Notes: generated from the letters alone by a model not told the origin. Counted from the first letter of the stretch, positions 44,892 to 55,046 are shown. The stretch: 64,000 nucleotides of DNA from Alphaproteobacteria bacterium (GCA_024642465.1 JAHEBA010000005.1:1-64000), one strand, 5' to 3'. Program-made: numbers and translations.

Positions 44892-45227
44892 TCAACAGCC
44901 GCCCGGCAGCAGTTCGCAGCGATCATGCTTCTTGCGACTGAGCAGCATGGAGACGACACCCGGCGGCAGGTACGGGCCCATCGCTGCCGTGCGGCGGTCT
45001 CCTTGCAAGCCGAGGCGATTGCCCCGGTGCTTGCGCTGGACCGTACGATAGCGCTTGCCTGCTCGCCGCTTCACCTTCCAGCCAGCCTTGACGACGACGG
45101 GCATGGCGGTCTCTGCGTGGGTCACGCCGGCCTTTCCCAATGATGCAATGGGCTGGGCTTGGGCCGCGCCGGCGGCAGCAGCGAACATGGCTGCAGCAGC
45201 AAGCTTGAAAAAACGGGATCGTTTCAT
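44892..45227 (-). CDS. Hypothetical secreted basic protein
   Basis: A 111-residue protein with a signal peptide (RSRFFKLAAAAMFAAAAGAA to AQAQP). The mature part is Arg/Lys-rich (VKAGWKVKRRAGKRYRTVQR) and ends PPGVVSMLLSRKK with two Cys. AAAGGAATG lies upstream of the start. No family is recognised. It is divergent from the lytic transglycosylase gene. Confidence 0.55.
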   Translation of the reverse strand: MKRSRFFKLAAAAMFAAAAGAAQAQPIASLGKAGVTHAETAMPVVVKAGWKVKRRAGKRYRTVQRKHRGNRLGLQGDRRTAAMGPYLPPGVVSMLLSRKKHDRCELLPGGC

Positions 45228-45463
45228 CCGGGCATTCCTTTCGTTAAGGGTGGCAGTGTGGAACTGTCCGCAGTTACTCGCGTGGACTGGTTCGCTTCGT
45301 CAGATATGGATAGTGGTCATGGAAACGGTCAGCCGCTGTGAGGATACTCACAACGCGTTCCGCGGCGTCATGTGGGAACGGGAACCGAGGCACTTAACAA
45401 ATCGGTGGCCGCATGGCTAAAGTTGACCCTCACGGCAATCTTTGCGCACTGGAGACGAATGGC

Positions 45464-46252
45464 ATGAGGACGATCAAGGGGCTTTTCGTCGCGCTGGCGC
45501 TGACGGCGGCGGCGGGAGCCACACCGGCTTACGCGGTGAAGTGCGGCAACAGCGCATCCGGCTATGAGGCCTGGAAACAGGCGTTTGCGGCGGAAGCCAA
45601 GGCCAACGGCATCAACAACAAGGCGATATCGGCGCTGATGGCCACCGGCTATGCCTCCAAGACCATCCACGCCGACCGCAACCAGAAAAGCTTCAAGCTG
45701 TCATACGAGAAGTTCAAGCAGGTGCGCGGCACGGCCACCATCGTCAGGATGGGCAAGGGGCTGAAGAAGAAGCATGCCGCCATGTTCCAGAAGATCGAGG
45801 CGAAGTACGGTGTGCCGGCAGGCCCGCTGATCGCCATCTGGGGCATGGAGACGGCGTTCGGCAAGTTCACCGGCAACCAGAACGTACTCGCCGCCGTGGC
45901 GACGCTGGCCTATGACTGCCGCCGCTCGGAGTTCTTCACCGAGCACCTTTACCACATGCTCCGCCTCGTCGGATCAGGCCGCATTTCGCCCAGTGCCAAG
46001 GGCGCGATGCACGGCGAACTGGGCCAGACGCAGTTCATGCCCAAGTCGATCGCACTCTACGCCGTGGGCGATCTGAACAGCCGCGAGGGCGCGCTTGCCT
46101 CCACCGCCAACTTCCTCAAGGCGCATGGCTGGCGGCGCGGCGCGGGCTACCTGCCGGGTCAGCCGAACTATGGCGCCATCCAGGGCTGGAATGCGGCCAG
46201 CGTCTACCAGCGGGCGATTGCCGAGATGGGCGCCGCCATCGACGGCGGCTGA
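45464..46252 (+). CDS. Lytic murein transglycosylase (MltB-like)
   Basis: Cleaves peptidoglycan glycan strands to anhydromuropeptides in the periplasm. The 262 residues have a signal peptide (RTIKGLFVALALTAAAG to AYAVKCG), then YEAWKQAFAAEAKANGI, the catalytic Glu in IWGMETAFGKF, and GELGQTQFMPKS, all typical of family 3 (MltB/SltB) enzymes. GGAGACG precedes ATG 45464. It is shorter than some relatives and lacks a C-terminal peptidoglycan-binding domain. Confidence 0.88.
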   Translation: MRTIKGLFVALALTAAAGATPAYAVKCGNSASGYEAWKQAFAAEAKANGINNKAISALMATGYASKTIHADRNQKSFKLSYEKFKQVRGTATIVRMGKGLKKKHAAMFQKIEAKYGVPAGPLIAIWGMETAFGKFTGNQNVLAAVATLAYDCRRSEFFTEHLYHMLRLVGSGRISPSAKGAMHGELGQTQFMPKSIALYAVGDLNSREGALASTANFLKAHGWRRGAGYLPGQPNYGAIQGWNAASVYQRAIAEMGAAIDGG

Positions 46253-46259
46253 AGCCGGA

Positions 46260-46955
46260 TCAGCAATCCGGGTTGCCTGCGCAGACCGCGTCGCGAAACG
46301 CCTTGAAGATGCGGCGTTGGGCGGCGCGGTAGATCATGAACTCCGGGTGCCACTGCACGCCGAGCAGGAAACGGCCGTCGAGGTCCTCGCACTCCACCGC
46401 CTGGATGATGCCGTAGCGGTCGTGGGCGCTGACGCGCAAGCCCTTGCCCAGCCGGTCGACGGACTGGCGGTGCAACGAGTTGGCACGAAAGCGGGTCTTG
46501 CGCATGATGCGATGCAGCGCCGTGCCGGTCTCCACGGTAACCTGCTTCGAGGGCAGCGGCGTCCACATGCGCGGTACATTCTCGTACGCGGAGTGGATGT
46601 CCTGGTGCAGCGAGCCACCACGATGCACGTTGACAATCTGGGCGCCGCGGCAGACGCCGAGCACCGGCAGGCGTCGCTCTTCCGCCGCCTTCAGGATGGC
46701 AAGTTCGAGCAGGTCGCGGTCCGGGTCGATCTTCACGTCGAGGGTCAGGTCGCCCTGGCAAATCCCGGCGCCGATATTGTCACCGCCGCCAATGACGAAG
46801 CCGTTGAAGGTGTCGAGGTCATGGACGTGGGCGTTGGCGCTGGTGAGCCGGACCGGAGAGAGCCCTGCCAGCCGCAGGGCCAACCAGTAGAACACCCACA
46901 TTGAGGTGCTGCCGTGCACCGAAGTGGTGACGCCAACCTTGCGGACACTGCTCAT
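46260..46955 (-). CDS. Gamma-glutamyl-gamma-aminobutyrate hydrolase family (class I GATase-like)
   Basis: Class I glutamine-amidotransferase-like hydrolase of 231 residues (peptidase C26, PuuD-like). The nucleophile is in PVLGVCRGAQIVNV, and the His-Glu pair in LLGVQWHPEF completes the triad. The family cleaves gamma-glutamyl amides such as gamma-glutamyl-GABA. Its ATG overlaps the stop of the amidoligase gene (ATGA), a pairing described for amidoligase systems, which suggests that it removes or edits the bond made by that enzyme. Confidence 0.85.
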   Translation of the reverse strand: MSSVRKVGVTTSVHGSTSMWVFYWLALRLAGLSPVRLTSANAHVHDLDTFNGFVIGGGDNIGAGICQGDLTLDVKIDPDRDLLELAILKAAEERRLPVLGVCRGAQIVNVHRGGSLHQDIHSAYENVPRMWTPLPSKQVTVETGTALHRIMRKTRFRANSLHRQSVDRLGKGLRVSAHDRYGIIQAVECEDLDGRFLLGVQWHPEFMIYRAAQRRIFKAFRDAVCAGNPDC

Positions 46956-47920
46956 GTCAGCAGCCAGCCGGTTGACATGATGGCCCAGTTGCCGGGCACC
47001 AGCCGGGCGTCGTTTTCCTTCCACGCCTTGCCCATTCCGGCCAGCCTGTCCCGATCAGCGGCAAGGCGCTCCACCACGCACCAGCGGTTCCACTCCAGCG
47101 CCAGGCTCCAGCCGGGCTGGCCGATCCTGGCGTCGGGCAGCCGGTAGTGGAAGGTGGGGCGCGCCTTGATGCGGGCATCGTTCACGCGCGAACGCACGCG
47201 CGGCCCGTCGATCCACGCGAACAGCGGCAGCATGTCGAGCTCGCGGTTGCGGGTCGGGTTCCAAGCCAGGTAATCGTCGATCAGCTGGTCCATGTGCGGA
47301 GCATAGCCCGGATCGAGGATGCAGCGCGCGTAGTCGGCCGGGAACGGGTCAGCGAAGCTGGCCAGGCGGCGGGTGAAGTCGAGCTCTATGATGGCACGCA
47401 GCCACGGCGACATCAGCACGTAGGCGCGCAACATGGCGAGGATCCAGCCGGCCTCGCGCGAAGCGATCTCGGGGTTGAGTTGGCAGCCGAAGGCATAGAG
47501 CGGGCTGGCGGATGAGCCGCTGGCGCCGATGTCGACAAGCGCTTCGGTGAGCGCTTCCAGCTCGGGCAGCCGGTCCAGCTCCACCGGCGGGCAGACGATC
47601 TCGTTGGGCACCACGAGCTCGGAGATGTTGACCAGGATGCTGCGCAACCGGTCAGCAAACTCCTGCTTGTCATTTACCGCGCCGGGTACGCGATGCACGT
47701 ACTGGCTGTCGAGCTCGATCAGGAAGTCGCCCAGCCCGGTGCTGCGCACGCGATAGCAGTGCTGGTCCTCCCGCTCGAGGTTGCCGCCGAACAGGGCATG
47801 CACCTTTTCGGCGGCGTTCTGGGTGGATACCGAGCCAAACTCGATCTCGACCCCGACATGGCGGGGCTTGCCCTCCTGGTTGAGCGTTTCGGGCGGGGTG
47901 GCGAAGGTATGCGAAGTCAT
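46952..47920 (-). CDS. Amidoligase-family protein
   Basis: ATP-dependent amidoligase (glutamine-synthetase/carboxylate-amine-ligase-like fold) of 322 residues. The family E-x-E is in HVGVEIEFGSV, with further acidic strands FLIELDSQYVH and a PNEIVCPPVEL motif. The usual His-rich strand appears as FGCQLNPEI, a Q/N variant. Such enzymes join an amine to a glutamate-type carboxylate; the substrate is unknown. It is translationally coupled to the downstream hydrolase and lies about 3 kb from speDE. The Fur/Mur gene is 4 bases upstream on the same strand. Confidence 0.8.
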   Translation of the reverse strand: MTSHTFATPPETLNQEGKPRHVGVEIEFGSVSTQNAAEKVHALFGGNLEREDQHCYRVRSTGLGDFLIELDSQYVHRVPGAVNDKQEFADRLRSILVNISELVVPNEIVCPPVELDRLPELEALTEALVDIGASGSSASPLYAFGCQLNPEIASREAGWILAMLRAYVLMSPWLRAIIELDFTRRLASFADPFPADYARCILDPGYAPHMDQLIDDYLAWNPTRNRELDMLPLFAWIDGPRVRSRVNDARIKARPTFHYRLPDARIGQPGWSLALEWNRWCVVERLAADRDRLAGMGKAWKENDARLVPGNWAIMSTGWLLT

Positions 47921-47924
47921 GCCG

Positions 47925-48365
47925 TCAGCGCCGCTTCCCGGCCTTGCGCTTGCGGCCGTACAGTTCGAGCCGGTGGTGGACGATCTCGTAGCCGAGCTCG
48001 CGGGCGATCTCTTCCTGCAACTGCTCGATCTTTTCCGAGTGGAATTCGATGACGTCGCCGGTGTCCATGTCGATTAGGTGATCATGGTGCTCGCCGGCGG
48101 CGGGCTCATAGCGCGAGCGCCCGTCGGAGAAGGCGTGGCGCTGGATGGCGCCCTGCTCTTCCAGCACCTTCAGCGTGCGATAGACGGTGGGCAGCGAGAT
48201 GCGGCTGTCCTCGCGCACCGCGCGGCGGAAGATGTCCATCGCGTCGGGGTGCTGACCGCCCTTCTCGGCGAGGATCCTGACGATCACCCGGCGCGGCTTG
48301 GTGATGCGCGCACCTGAAGCCTTCAGCAGGTCGAGAAGATGGTCGCTGTCGGTGCTCGTGGTCAT
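47925..48365 (-). CDS. mur: Fur-family metalloregulator, probably Mur
   Basis: A 146-residue Fur-superfamily repressor with a winged helix ([36 protein letters not shown]) and metal-binding dimer domain ([20 protein letters not shown], then [15 protein letters not shown]). It lacks the C-terminal CxxC pairs of zinc-structured Fur. In rhizobia this form (Mur) senses manganese and represses the divergent sit genes, and sitABCD is divergent here, so Mur is preferred over iron Fur. Three genes follow in the same direction. Confidence 0.88.
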   Translation of the reverse strand: MTTSTDSDHLLDLLKASGARITKPRRVIVRILAEKGGQHPDAMDIFRRAVREDSRISLPTVYRTLKVLEEQGAIQRHAFSDGRSRYEPAAGEHHDHLIDMDTGDVIEFHSEKIEQLQEEIARELGYEIVHHRLELYGRKRKAGKRR

Positions 48366-48383
48366 GCTGCGAAACTGGAGCAG

Positions 48384-48450
48384 ATGATAATGATTTTCAA
48401 TACTGCAGCATGAATCTCCTTATTGCAAATAGTTTGCATTTGCATAAACT
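48384..48450. promoter_or_regulatory. mur-sitA operator region
   Basis: TGCAAA-TAG-TTTGCA (48424-48438) is a perfect palindrome of the kind bound by Mur upstream of rhizobial sit genes. A Fur-box-like GATAATGATTTTCAAT (48385-48400) lies nearer mur. Both are in an A+T-rich gap between the divergent starts. Confidence 0.7.
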
Positions 48451-48485
48451 ACCTGCCAGACGCTGATCTAGGAGCCTTGTTTTCG

Positions 48486-49379
48486 ATGCTGAACCGACTG
48501 GTCATGCTTGTGACTGCAGCCCTGCTGGCGCTGGCCGGGTTCGCCCTGCCCTCGCTTGCGGCCGAGCGGCTCAAGGTCGTCACCACCTTCACCATCCTCG
48601 CCGACATGGCCGCCAACGTGGCCGGGGACAAGGCCGACGTGGTGTCGATCATCAAGCCCGGCGCTGAGGTCCACCAGTACCAGCCGACACCTAAGGACAT
48701 CGTGCGCGCACAAGGTGCGGGCCTGATCCTGCGCAACGGGTTGAACCTGGAGCTGTGGTTCGAGAAGTTCCTGGCAAACCTATCCGGCGTGCCGTCGGTG
48801 ACCGTGACCGACGGGGTTGAGCCGATGGGCATCGGGCAAGGCCCCTACACCGGCAAGCCCAACCCGCATGCCTGGATGAGCCCGCAGAACGCCAAGATTT
48901 ATGTCGACAATATCGCCCGCGCATTCGCCCAGGCCGATCCGGCCAATGCGGACGCCTACGCTGCGAACGCCAAACGTTACAAGGTCGAGATTGATGCGGC
49001 CGCAGCACCGGTGCGCGAGGTGCTTGCATCCATCCCGGAACAGCGGCGCTGGCTGGTCACCAGCGAGGGCGCGTTCTCATACCTTGCCCGCGATTTCGGC
49101 CTGAAGGAGCTTTACCTGTGGCCGATCAATGCCGACCAGCAGGGCACGCCGCAGCAGGTGCGCGCAGTCATTGACCAGGTGCGGGAACATGATATTCCCG
49201 CCGTTTTCTCCGAAAGCACGGTGCCGGACGGGCCGGCCAGGCAGGTGGCCCGCGAGACCGGCGCGAAGTACGGCGGCGTGCTGTATGTTGACTCCATCTC
49301 CGATGCGGGCGGGCCTGTGCCAACCTTCCTCGACCTGCTGACGGTGACGGCAAACACCATCGCCGAAGGGTTGAAATGA
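48486..49379 (+). CDS. sitA: Manganese ABC transporter substrate-binding protein
   Basis: Periplasmic cluster-9 metal-binding protein of 297 residues with a signal peptide ([17 protein letters not shown] to SLAAER). Metal ligands are His in EVHQYQPTP, His in NPHAWMSP, Glu in [16 protein letters not shown] and an Asp near YVDSISD; Glu/Asp with two His points to Mn (or Fe) rather than Zn. [12 protein letters not shown] is typical of SitA/MntC. First gene of sitABCD; overlaps sitB by 4 nt. Confidence 0.9.
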   Translation: MLNRLVMLVTAALLALAGFALPSLAAERLKVVTTFTILADMAANVAGDKADVVSIIKPGAEVHQYQPTPKDIVRAQGAGLILRNGLNLELWFEKFLANLSGVPSVTVTDGVEPMGIGQGPYTGKPNPHAWMSPQNAKIYVDNIARAFAQADPANADAYAANAKRYKVEIDAAAAPVREVLASIPEQRRWLVTSEGAFSYLARDFGLKELYLWPINADQQGTPQQVRAVIDQVREHDIPAVFSESTVPDGPARQVARETGAKYGGVLYVDSISDAGGPVPTFLDLLTVTANTIAEGLK

Positions 49380-50245
49380 TGCTGAAATCTGCAGAAGCTG
49401 GTGTTGCCGGGCTGGCGGTGCACGACGTTACCGTCACCTACCGCAACGGCCACACCGCGCTTTGGGATGCCTCGATCGCGCTGCCGGAAGGCACCATCAC
49501 CGCGCTGGTGGGGCCAAACGGTTCAGGCAAGTCCACCCTGTTCAAGGCGATCATGGGCTTCGTGCCGCTGGCGCGCGGCAGTGTCGACATTCTCGGGCGG
49601 CCGGCGGCAGACGCGCTCAAGGCCAATGACGTGGCCTACGTGCCGCAGGCCGAGGAAGTGGACTGGAACTTCCCAGTGCTGGTGGAAGACGTGGTGATGA
49701 TGGGCCGGTACGGCCACATGAACTGGCTGCGTATCCCCGCGGCCAAAGACCGTGAAATCGTCACCGCCTCGCTCGACCGGGTGGACATGACGGAGTTCCG
49801 CAAGCGCCAGATCGGCGAGCTGTCGGGCGGGCAGAAGAAGCGGGTGTTTCTGGCCCGCGCGCTGGCGCAGGAAGCCCGCGTGATCCTGCTGGACGAACCA
49901 TTCACCGGCGTGGACGTGAAGACCGAGACGGCGATCATCCAGCTGCTCGAAGAGCTTCGCGACGAAGGCCGCATCCTGCTGGTGTCCACCCACAACCTCG
50001 GCTCGGTCCCGCAGTTCTGCGACCGGGCAATCCTGATCAAGGGCACCATCCTGGCGGAAGGCCCCACGTCGCAGGTGTTCACCCGCGACAACCTCAAGCA
50101 GGCATTCGGCGGGGTGTTGCGCCAGTTCACCCTGGGCGGTGACGAGTTGCACGACGATGACGACCCGCGTGCCGTAACCGTGCTTACCGACGATGAACGC
50201 CCGTTCGTGCTGTACGGAGACGAGGCGAAGGGGCCGCGCAAGTGA
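49376..50245 (+). CDS. sitB: Manganese ABC transporter ATPase
   Basis: ATP-binding subunit of 289 residues. Walker A is [11 protein letters not shown], the Q-loop is [14 protein letters not shown], the signature is [15 protein letters not shown], Walker B is [12 protein letters not shown], and the switch His is in STHNLGS. The C-terminal extension of about 40 residues (His/Asp-rich [10 protein letters not shown]) may bind metal. The ATG overlaps the sitA stop, and the 3' end overlaps sitC by 4 nt. Confidence 0.92.
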   Translation: MMLKSAEAGVAGLAVHDVTVTYRNGHTALWDASIALPEGTITALVGPNGSGKSTLFKAIMGFVPLARGSVDILGRPAADALKANDVAYVPQAEEVDWNFPVLVEDVVMMGRYGHMNWLRIPAAKDREIVTASLDRVDMTEFRKRQIGELSGGQKKRVFLARALAQEARVILLDEPFTGVDVKTETAIIQLLEELRDEGRILLVSTHNLGSVPQFCDRAILIKGTILAEGPTSQVFTRDNLKQAFGGVLRQFTLGGDELHDDDDPRAVTVLTDDERPFVLYGDEAKGPRK

Positions 50246-51108
50246 TCGACGCCCTGCTCGAGCCGTTCACCTACCAGTACATGGTCAACGCCATGTGGGC
50301 CTGCGCCATGGTAGGCGCGGTGTGCGGGTTCCTGTCTGCCTACCTGATGCTCAAGGGCTGGTCGCTGATCGGCGACGCGCTGTCCCACGCCATCGTGCCC
50401 GGTGTGGCGGGCGCCTACATGCTCGGCCTGCCGTTCTCCATCGGCGCGTTCTTCTCGGGCGGGCTGGCGGCGGCGGCGATTCTGTTCCTGAACCAGCGCA
50501 CCAAGCTGCGTGAGGACGCCATCATCGGGCTGATCTTCACCTCGTTCTTCGCGCTGGGGCTGTTCATGGTGTCGCTCAGCCCGACATCGGTGGACGTGCA
50601 GAAGATCGTGCTGGGCAACATCCTGGCGGTATCGCCGGAAGACCTGGTGCAGCTGTTCATCATCTGCGCGGTGTCGCTGACGGTACTGACGCTGAAGTGG
50701 AAGGACCTGATGGCCAGCTTCTTCGATGAGACGCACGCCCGCTCGCTGGGCATCAATACCGGGCTCCTGCGTGTCGTGTTCTTCACGCTGCTGGCAGCGT
50801 GCACGGTGGCCGCGCTGCAGACGGTTGGGGCGTTCCTGGTCATTGCCGTGGTGGTGACACCCGGCGCAACTGCATACCTGCTGACCGACCGGTTCGGCTT
50901 GTTGATCGTGCTGTCGATTGCCATCGGCACCGTCACATCGGTGTTGGGAGCCTACCTCAGCTACTTCCTGAACGGGGCGACCGGAGGCATCATCGTGCTG
51001 CTGATGACGGCGGTGTTCCTGACCGCGTTCGTGTTCGCACCCAAGCACGGGTTGCTGGCGGCCCGCGCCAAGGCCAGGGCAGCACTTGAACGGGGGCCGC
51101 TGGCATGA
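50242..51108 (+). CDS. sitC: Manganese ABC transporter permease
   Basis: Integral membrane permease of 288 residues with eight or nine hydrophobic segments, of the ABC-3 family: [20 protein letters not shown] (coupling region) and [20 protein letters not shown]. It overlaps sitB and sitD by four bases each. It pairs with SitD to form the Mn channel. Confidence 0.92.
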   Translation: MIDALLEPFTYQYMVNAMWACAMVGAVCGFLSAYLMLKGWSLIGDALSHAIVPGVAGAYMLGLPFSIGAFFSGGLAAAAILFLNQRTKLREDAIIGLIFTSFFALGLFMVSLSPTSVDVQKIVLGNILAVSPEDLVQLFIICAVSLTVLTLKWKDLMASFFDETHARSLGINTGLLRVVFFTLLAACTVAALQTVGAFLVIAVVVTPGATAYLLTDRFGLLIVLSIAIGTVTSVLGAYLSYFLNGATGGIIVLLMTAVFLTAFVFAPKHGLLAARAKARAALERGPLA

Positions 51109-51944
51109 GCGAATGGCTGTCCCTGCTGGCCGAGCCGTTCCAGTTCGCGTTCATGCTGAAGGCGATGCTGATTGCCGTGCTGCTGGCCATCCCGATGGGC
51201 ATCCTGTCGTGTTTCCTGGTGCTGAAGGGCTGGTCGCTGATGGGCGATGCGGTGAGCCATGCGGTCCTGCCGGGCGTGGTCCTGGCCTACATCCTCAACC
51301 TGCCGCTGGCGGTTGGCGCGTTCGCGGCCGGCATGGCCTGCGCGCTGGCGACTGGCTATCTGGACAGCAACTCGCGGCTGAAACAGGACACGGTCATGGG
51401 TATCGTGTTCTCATGCATGTTTGCTGCCGGCCTGGTGATGTACGTCGCCATCCAGACCGACGTCCATCTGGACCATATCCTGTTCGGCAACATTCTCGGA
51501 ATTTCCACCGCCGACATCTGGCAAACCGGTATCATTGCCGCGGCCTGCACGGCGGGCCTGATCATCTGGCGCAAGGACCTGCTGCTCAATGCCTTCGACC
51601 CGCAGCATGCCCGTGCCATCGGATTGCCGACCGGCTGGCTGCACTACGGGCTGCTGGCGGCGCTGTCGCTCACCATCGTCGGCGCACTGACCGCTGCCGG
51701 CATCATCCTCGCCATTGCCTTCCTGATCGGACCAGGCGCCACGGCGTCCCTGGTGTCGCGGCGGTTCCCTGCCATGCTGGCCACCGCGGTTGGCGTGGCA
51801 ACGTTCTCAAGCCTAGCCGGAGTCTATCTCAGCTATCACATTGACTCCGCCCCTGCCCCAACGATCGTGCTGGTGATGACAGGCCTTTTCGTTGCGGCGT
51901 TCCTGCGGTATCTGGCAAGCAGCTCGCGGCCCTCTCCAATCTGA
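51105..51944 (+). CDS. sitD: Manganese ABC transporter permease, second subunit
   Basis: ABC-3 family permease of 279 residues, homologous to SitC (CFLVLKGWSLMGDAVSHAVL, ALTAAGIILAIAFLIGPGAT). Two permease genes in tandem are the SitC/SitD arrangement. A hairpin GCTGACA/TGTCAGC follows at 51951-51969, so the operon probably ends here. Confidence 0.92.
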   Translation: MSEWLSLLAEPFQFAFMLKAMLIAVLLAIPMGILSCFLVLKGWSLMGDAVSHAVLPGVVLAYILNLPLAVGAFAAGMACALATGYLDSNSRLKQDTVMGIVFSCMFAAGLVMYVAIQTDVHLDHILFGNILGISTADIWQTGIIAAACTAGLIIWRKDLLLNAFDPQHARAIGLPTGWLHYGLLAALSLTIVGALTAAGIILAIAFLIGPGATASLVSRRFPAMLATAVGVATFSSLAGVYLSYHIDSAPAPTIVLVMTGLFVAAFLRYLASSSRPSPI

Positions 51945-51950
51945 CAGAAT

Positions 51951-51974
51951 GCTGACAGGCAGTGTCAGCTTGTT
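51951..51974 (+). terminator. Hairpin ending sitABCD
   Basis: GCTGACA (51951-51957) and TGTCAGC (51963-51969) form a perfect seven-pair stem followed by TTGTT. Confidence 0.55.
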
Positions 51975-52028
51975 GCCAGCCTCCTTGTGAGAACTTGACC
52001 ATGTCTTGAACTCTTGGAGGACTTAATC

Positions 52029-52385
52029 ATGGACGACATTACACGCAGACTGGCACTGCGGCTGGCCGGGATGAGCCTGCTGGCACTGGTGCCGGCTACA
52101 GCAGCCCTGGCAAAGGACGGCGGCGACGACAATGGCGGCGACAGCGATGGCGGCCGGGGCCGCGGCCGTGGCCGTGGCCGCAGTGGCGACGACGATGATG
52201 GCGATGACGACAGCAGCTCGAACGACGATCCCAGCAGCAGGTCTGGAGGCAATACCAATTTCCGCGCGGGCTCCAGCTTCGACGACGATACGCCGGGTCA
52301 CACGCGGCGCGGTCGCGGCACGGACGACGGGCTACTTCATGATCTCAACGACGACAACGGCATACACGCCCCTGGTCACACCTGA
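52029..52385 (+). CDS. Exported Asp/Gly/Arg-rich protein
   Basis: A 118-residue protein with a twin-arginine-like signal (DITRRLALRLAGMSLLALVP to ALAKDGG). The mature part is low-complexity: acidic GGDDNGGDSDGG, a block of four or more Gly-Arg repeats, then a run of Asp. Asp-rich segments may bind divalent metal. GGAGG is eight bases before the ATG. Its mature N-terminus AKDGGD is shared with the next gene, so the two look like relatives, but this one lacks the PepSY domain. No family recognised. Confidence 0.6.
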   Translation: MDDITRRLALRLAGMSLLALVPATAALAKDGGDDNGGDSDGGRGRGRGRGRSGDDDDGDDDSSSNDDPSSRSGGNTNFRAGSSFDDDTPGHTRRGRGTDDGLLHDLNDDNGIHAPGHT

Positions 52386-52526
52386 GATTTAGAGTACACA
52401 GGTCCCGGGTTTCTGCGGCTCGCTGGCATGCGATAACCACGGAAGGCGGGTAACTGGGCCAGTCGCTGTCGGACCCCCTTGGACAGCGGCTGGTCCACTG
52501 CGTTTGACAATGCTAAGACATGTATC

Positions 52527-52994
52527 ATGGAAACCAAGTTCACCCGTAGGTTGCTTCTGAAGGCACTGCTTGCAGCGTGGACGGCGGCGCTTGTCCATCC
52601 GCAGGCGGCGATCGCCAAGGATGGCGGAGACGGCGGTGGCGGTGGCGGTGGCGGCGGTGATGACGGCGGCGGTGATGACGGCGGCAGCTACAGCGGCAGC
52701 GGCGGCGGTGACGATGGCGATGACGGCAACGACGATAACGGCGGAAAGGGCAGAGGCCGTGGCAGGGCACGCCGCGGCAGTGACGATCGGGCATGGCGCA
52801 GTGGCGAGGGGGGCCTCAAGACGGCACTGAAAAACGTCCGCACGCGCTATTCCGGGCGGGTCGTGGAGGTGGAACTGAACAAGCTTCGTGGCCGCCGGGT
52901 CTACGAAATCAAGGTGATCGACAACCGAGGCCGTCTGTTCGAGGTCTATTGCGACGTCAGGAACGGCAACATCCTCAAGGTGGACAGGAACTGA
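52527..52994 (+). CDS. Exported Asp/Gly-rich protein with C-terminal PepSY domain
   Basis: A 155-residue protein. A Tat-type signal (FTRRLLLKALLAAWTAALV) leads to a Gly/Asp-rich linker (about residues 32-85) and a PepSY-type domain (VVEVELNKLRGRRVYEIKV, then FEVYCDVRNGNILKVDRN). PepSY proteins often bind peptide or inhibit proteases and are often encoded beside two-component systems, as here: the response-regulator ATG overlaps its stop. It may act as the periplasmic input of that system. Confidence 0.72.
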   Translation: METKFTRRLLLKALLAAWTAALVHPQAAIAKDGGDGGGGGGGGGDDGGGDDGGSYSGSGGGDDGDDGNDDNGGKGRGRGRARRGSDDRAWRSGEGGLKTALKNVRTRYSGRVVEVELNKLRGRRVYEIKVIDNRGRLFEVYCDVRNGNILKVDRN

Positions 52995-53665
52995 TGCGGA
53001 TTCTGGTGGTCGAGGACGAGATCAGGGTTGCCGCAGACATTGCCGCCGGGCTGGACAGTCTCGGGTTCCTGGCGGAAACCGTGCATGATGGCGAAGCAGC
53101 ATGGGAACGCGGCGGAACCGAGACCTACAGCACCATCGTGCTCGACCTCGGACTTCCGGGCGTCGACGGACTGACGGTACTGCGGCGATGGCGCGACGAG
53201 GGCGTCACGACGCCGGTTCTCATTCTCACCGCACGTGGCAGCTGGCCGGAACGGGTGCTGGGCATCGACAGCGGCGCTGATGACTACCTGGCCAAACCGT
53301 TCCAGATGGAAGAGCTGCTGGCAAGGGTGCGCGCGCTTGTGCGGCGCAACACCGGCGCGACGGGCACCGCCTTTTCGCATGGCACCGTGAACCTCGACAT
53401 GCGGACCATGCGGGTCAGTGTCGAAGGCCGCCCGATCAATCTCACGCCGCTTGAATTCCGGCTTATCAGCCAGTTGTTCCACAATCAGGGCAAGGCGCTG
53501 TCGCAGCACGAACTGGCAGACGCAATCTACGGCATCAACAACGACCACGACGCCAACGCCATCGAAGCCATCGTGGCGCGCATCCGGCGCAAGCTTGGCG
53601 CCGCCTGCATCGAGACCAAGCGCGGCTTTGGCTATTTCATCCCGGTGGCAGGCAATGACGGCTAA
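52994..53665 (+). CDS. OmpR/PhoP-family response regulator
   Basis: A 223-residue transcriptional regulator. The receiver domain has VVEDE, the phospho-acceptor Asp in IVLDLGLPGVDG and Lys in DDYLAKPF. The DNA-binding winged helix follows (NLTPLEFRLISQLFHNQGKA, ANAIEAIVARIRRKLG). Its ATG overlaps the stop of the PepSY gene, and its end overlaps the kinase gene by 11 nt, so it is part of a tight PepSY-regulator-kinase operon. Confidence 0.92.
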   Translation: MRILVVEDEIRVAADIAAGLDSLGFLAETVHDGEAAWERGGTETYSTIVLDLGLPGVDGLTVLRRWRDEGVTTPVLILTARGSWPERVLGIDSGADDYLAKPFQMEELLARVRALVRRNTGATGTAFSHGTVNLDMRTMRVSVEGRPINLTPLEFRLISQLFHNQGKALSQHELADAIYGINNDHDANAIEAIVARIRRKLGAACIETKRGFGYFIPVAGNDG

Positions 53666-55046
53666 CAGTTCGCTCAAGTTCCGGCTCTATGCCACTGCGG
53701 TCATTGCAATCGTGCTGGCGCTGGGCATCGCCGCGGTGGCACTGACGGGCATCTTCGAAAAGCAGGTGCAGCTGCGCATGAGATCGGAACTGGGCAACCA
53801 TATGCTGCAGCTCATTTCCAAGGTGGACCTGACCGGCAACAGCTCCGTGCTGAGCGACGAGGACATGGCCGATCCGCGCTTCGACAAACCCTATAGCGGT
53901 CTGTACTGGAGCGTAGAGCCCGAAGGCAGCGAAGCAGCCAATTCGCGCTCTCTGTGGGACCAGACGCTGGCGGGCGCCAGCAAGGAGTCCGCTCCGGGGC
54001 GGCCGGCCTATTTCGAAATGATGGGACCAGACGGCCAGGAACTCTACGTGATGCAGGAGACCATCATCGCGGCTACGGCCTCCGGCGACCGCAAGGTGGT
54101 GCTGAACGTCGCCATCGACCATGCCGAACTCGACGAGGCGGTGGCCGGCTTCAAGAAGGACCTGCTGGGCTATCTCAGCATCATCGCCGCATTGCTGATG
54201 GCTGCAACATGGCTTCAGGTCGGCATCGGCCTGTCCCCACTGCGCACGGTTCGCAACCGCATCAGCGACATCCGTAGCGGCGAGGCGCATCTGCTGGACG
54301 GCATCTTTCCGAGCGAGGTGCGTCCGCTGGTCGATGAGATCAACGAACTGGTGGCCGCGCGTGATGAAGACCTCGACCGCGCCCGGGCGCGGGCTGGTGA
54401 CCTGGCGCATGGGCTGCGCACGCCACTTACCGTGATGGGTTCGCTGGCCATCGATATCGAACGCGCGGGCAAGGCGGATATCGCCGATGCATTGCGGGAG
54501 CAGACCGAACTGATGCGGCGGAACGTGGAGCGCGAACTGGCGCGCGCCCGCATGGCGAGTGGCCGCGCGACCGCGCTGTTTTCCGCCAACGAGGCGCTGG
54601 AACGCATGATCAAGGCCGTGCGCCGCATGCCGCGTGGCGGCGATATCACCTGGCAGATCGGCTCCCTGCCCCGTCAACAGGTGGCGGTGGATGGCGATGA
54701 CCTGCTGGAGCTGTTCGGCAACCTGCTCGACAACGCCCGCAAGTGGGCATCGTCCAGGGTGCGTATCTCGATGGAGACCAACAGCAAGTCGCTGCTGGTG
54801 ACCATCGAGGACGACGGGCCGGGCGTGGCGGAAGAGAAGCTGATGGCCATCACCGCGCGCGGCCGGCGGCTTGACGAAAGCCGCCAGGGCTCGGGGTTGG
54901 GGCTGGCCATCGTCGATGACCTCGCCAGCGCGTACGGGCTGAGCCTGGGGTATTCGCGCTCCATGCTTGGCGGGCTTGCGGCGACGGTGTCATTTCCGCT
55001 GCAAGCCGATGCCAGGGCCACCCGGCCCGGCGCAGAAGAACCTGGC

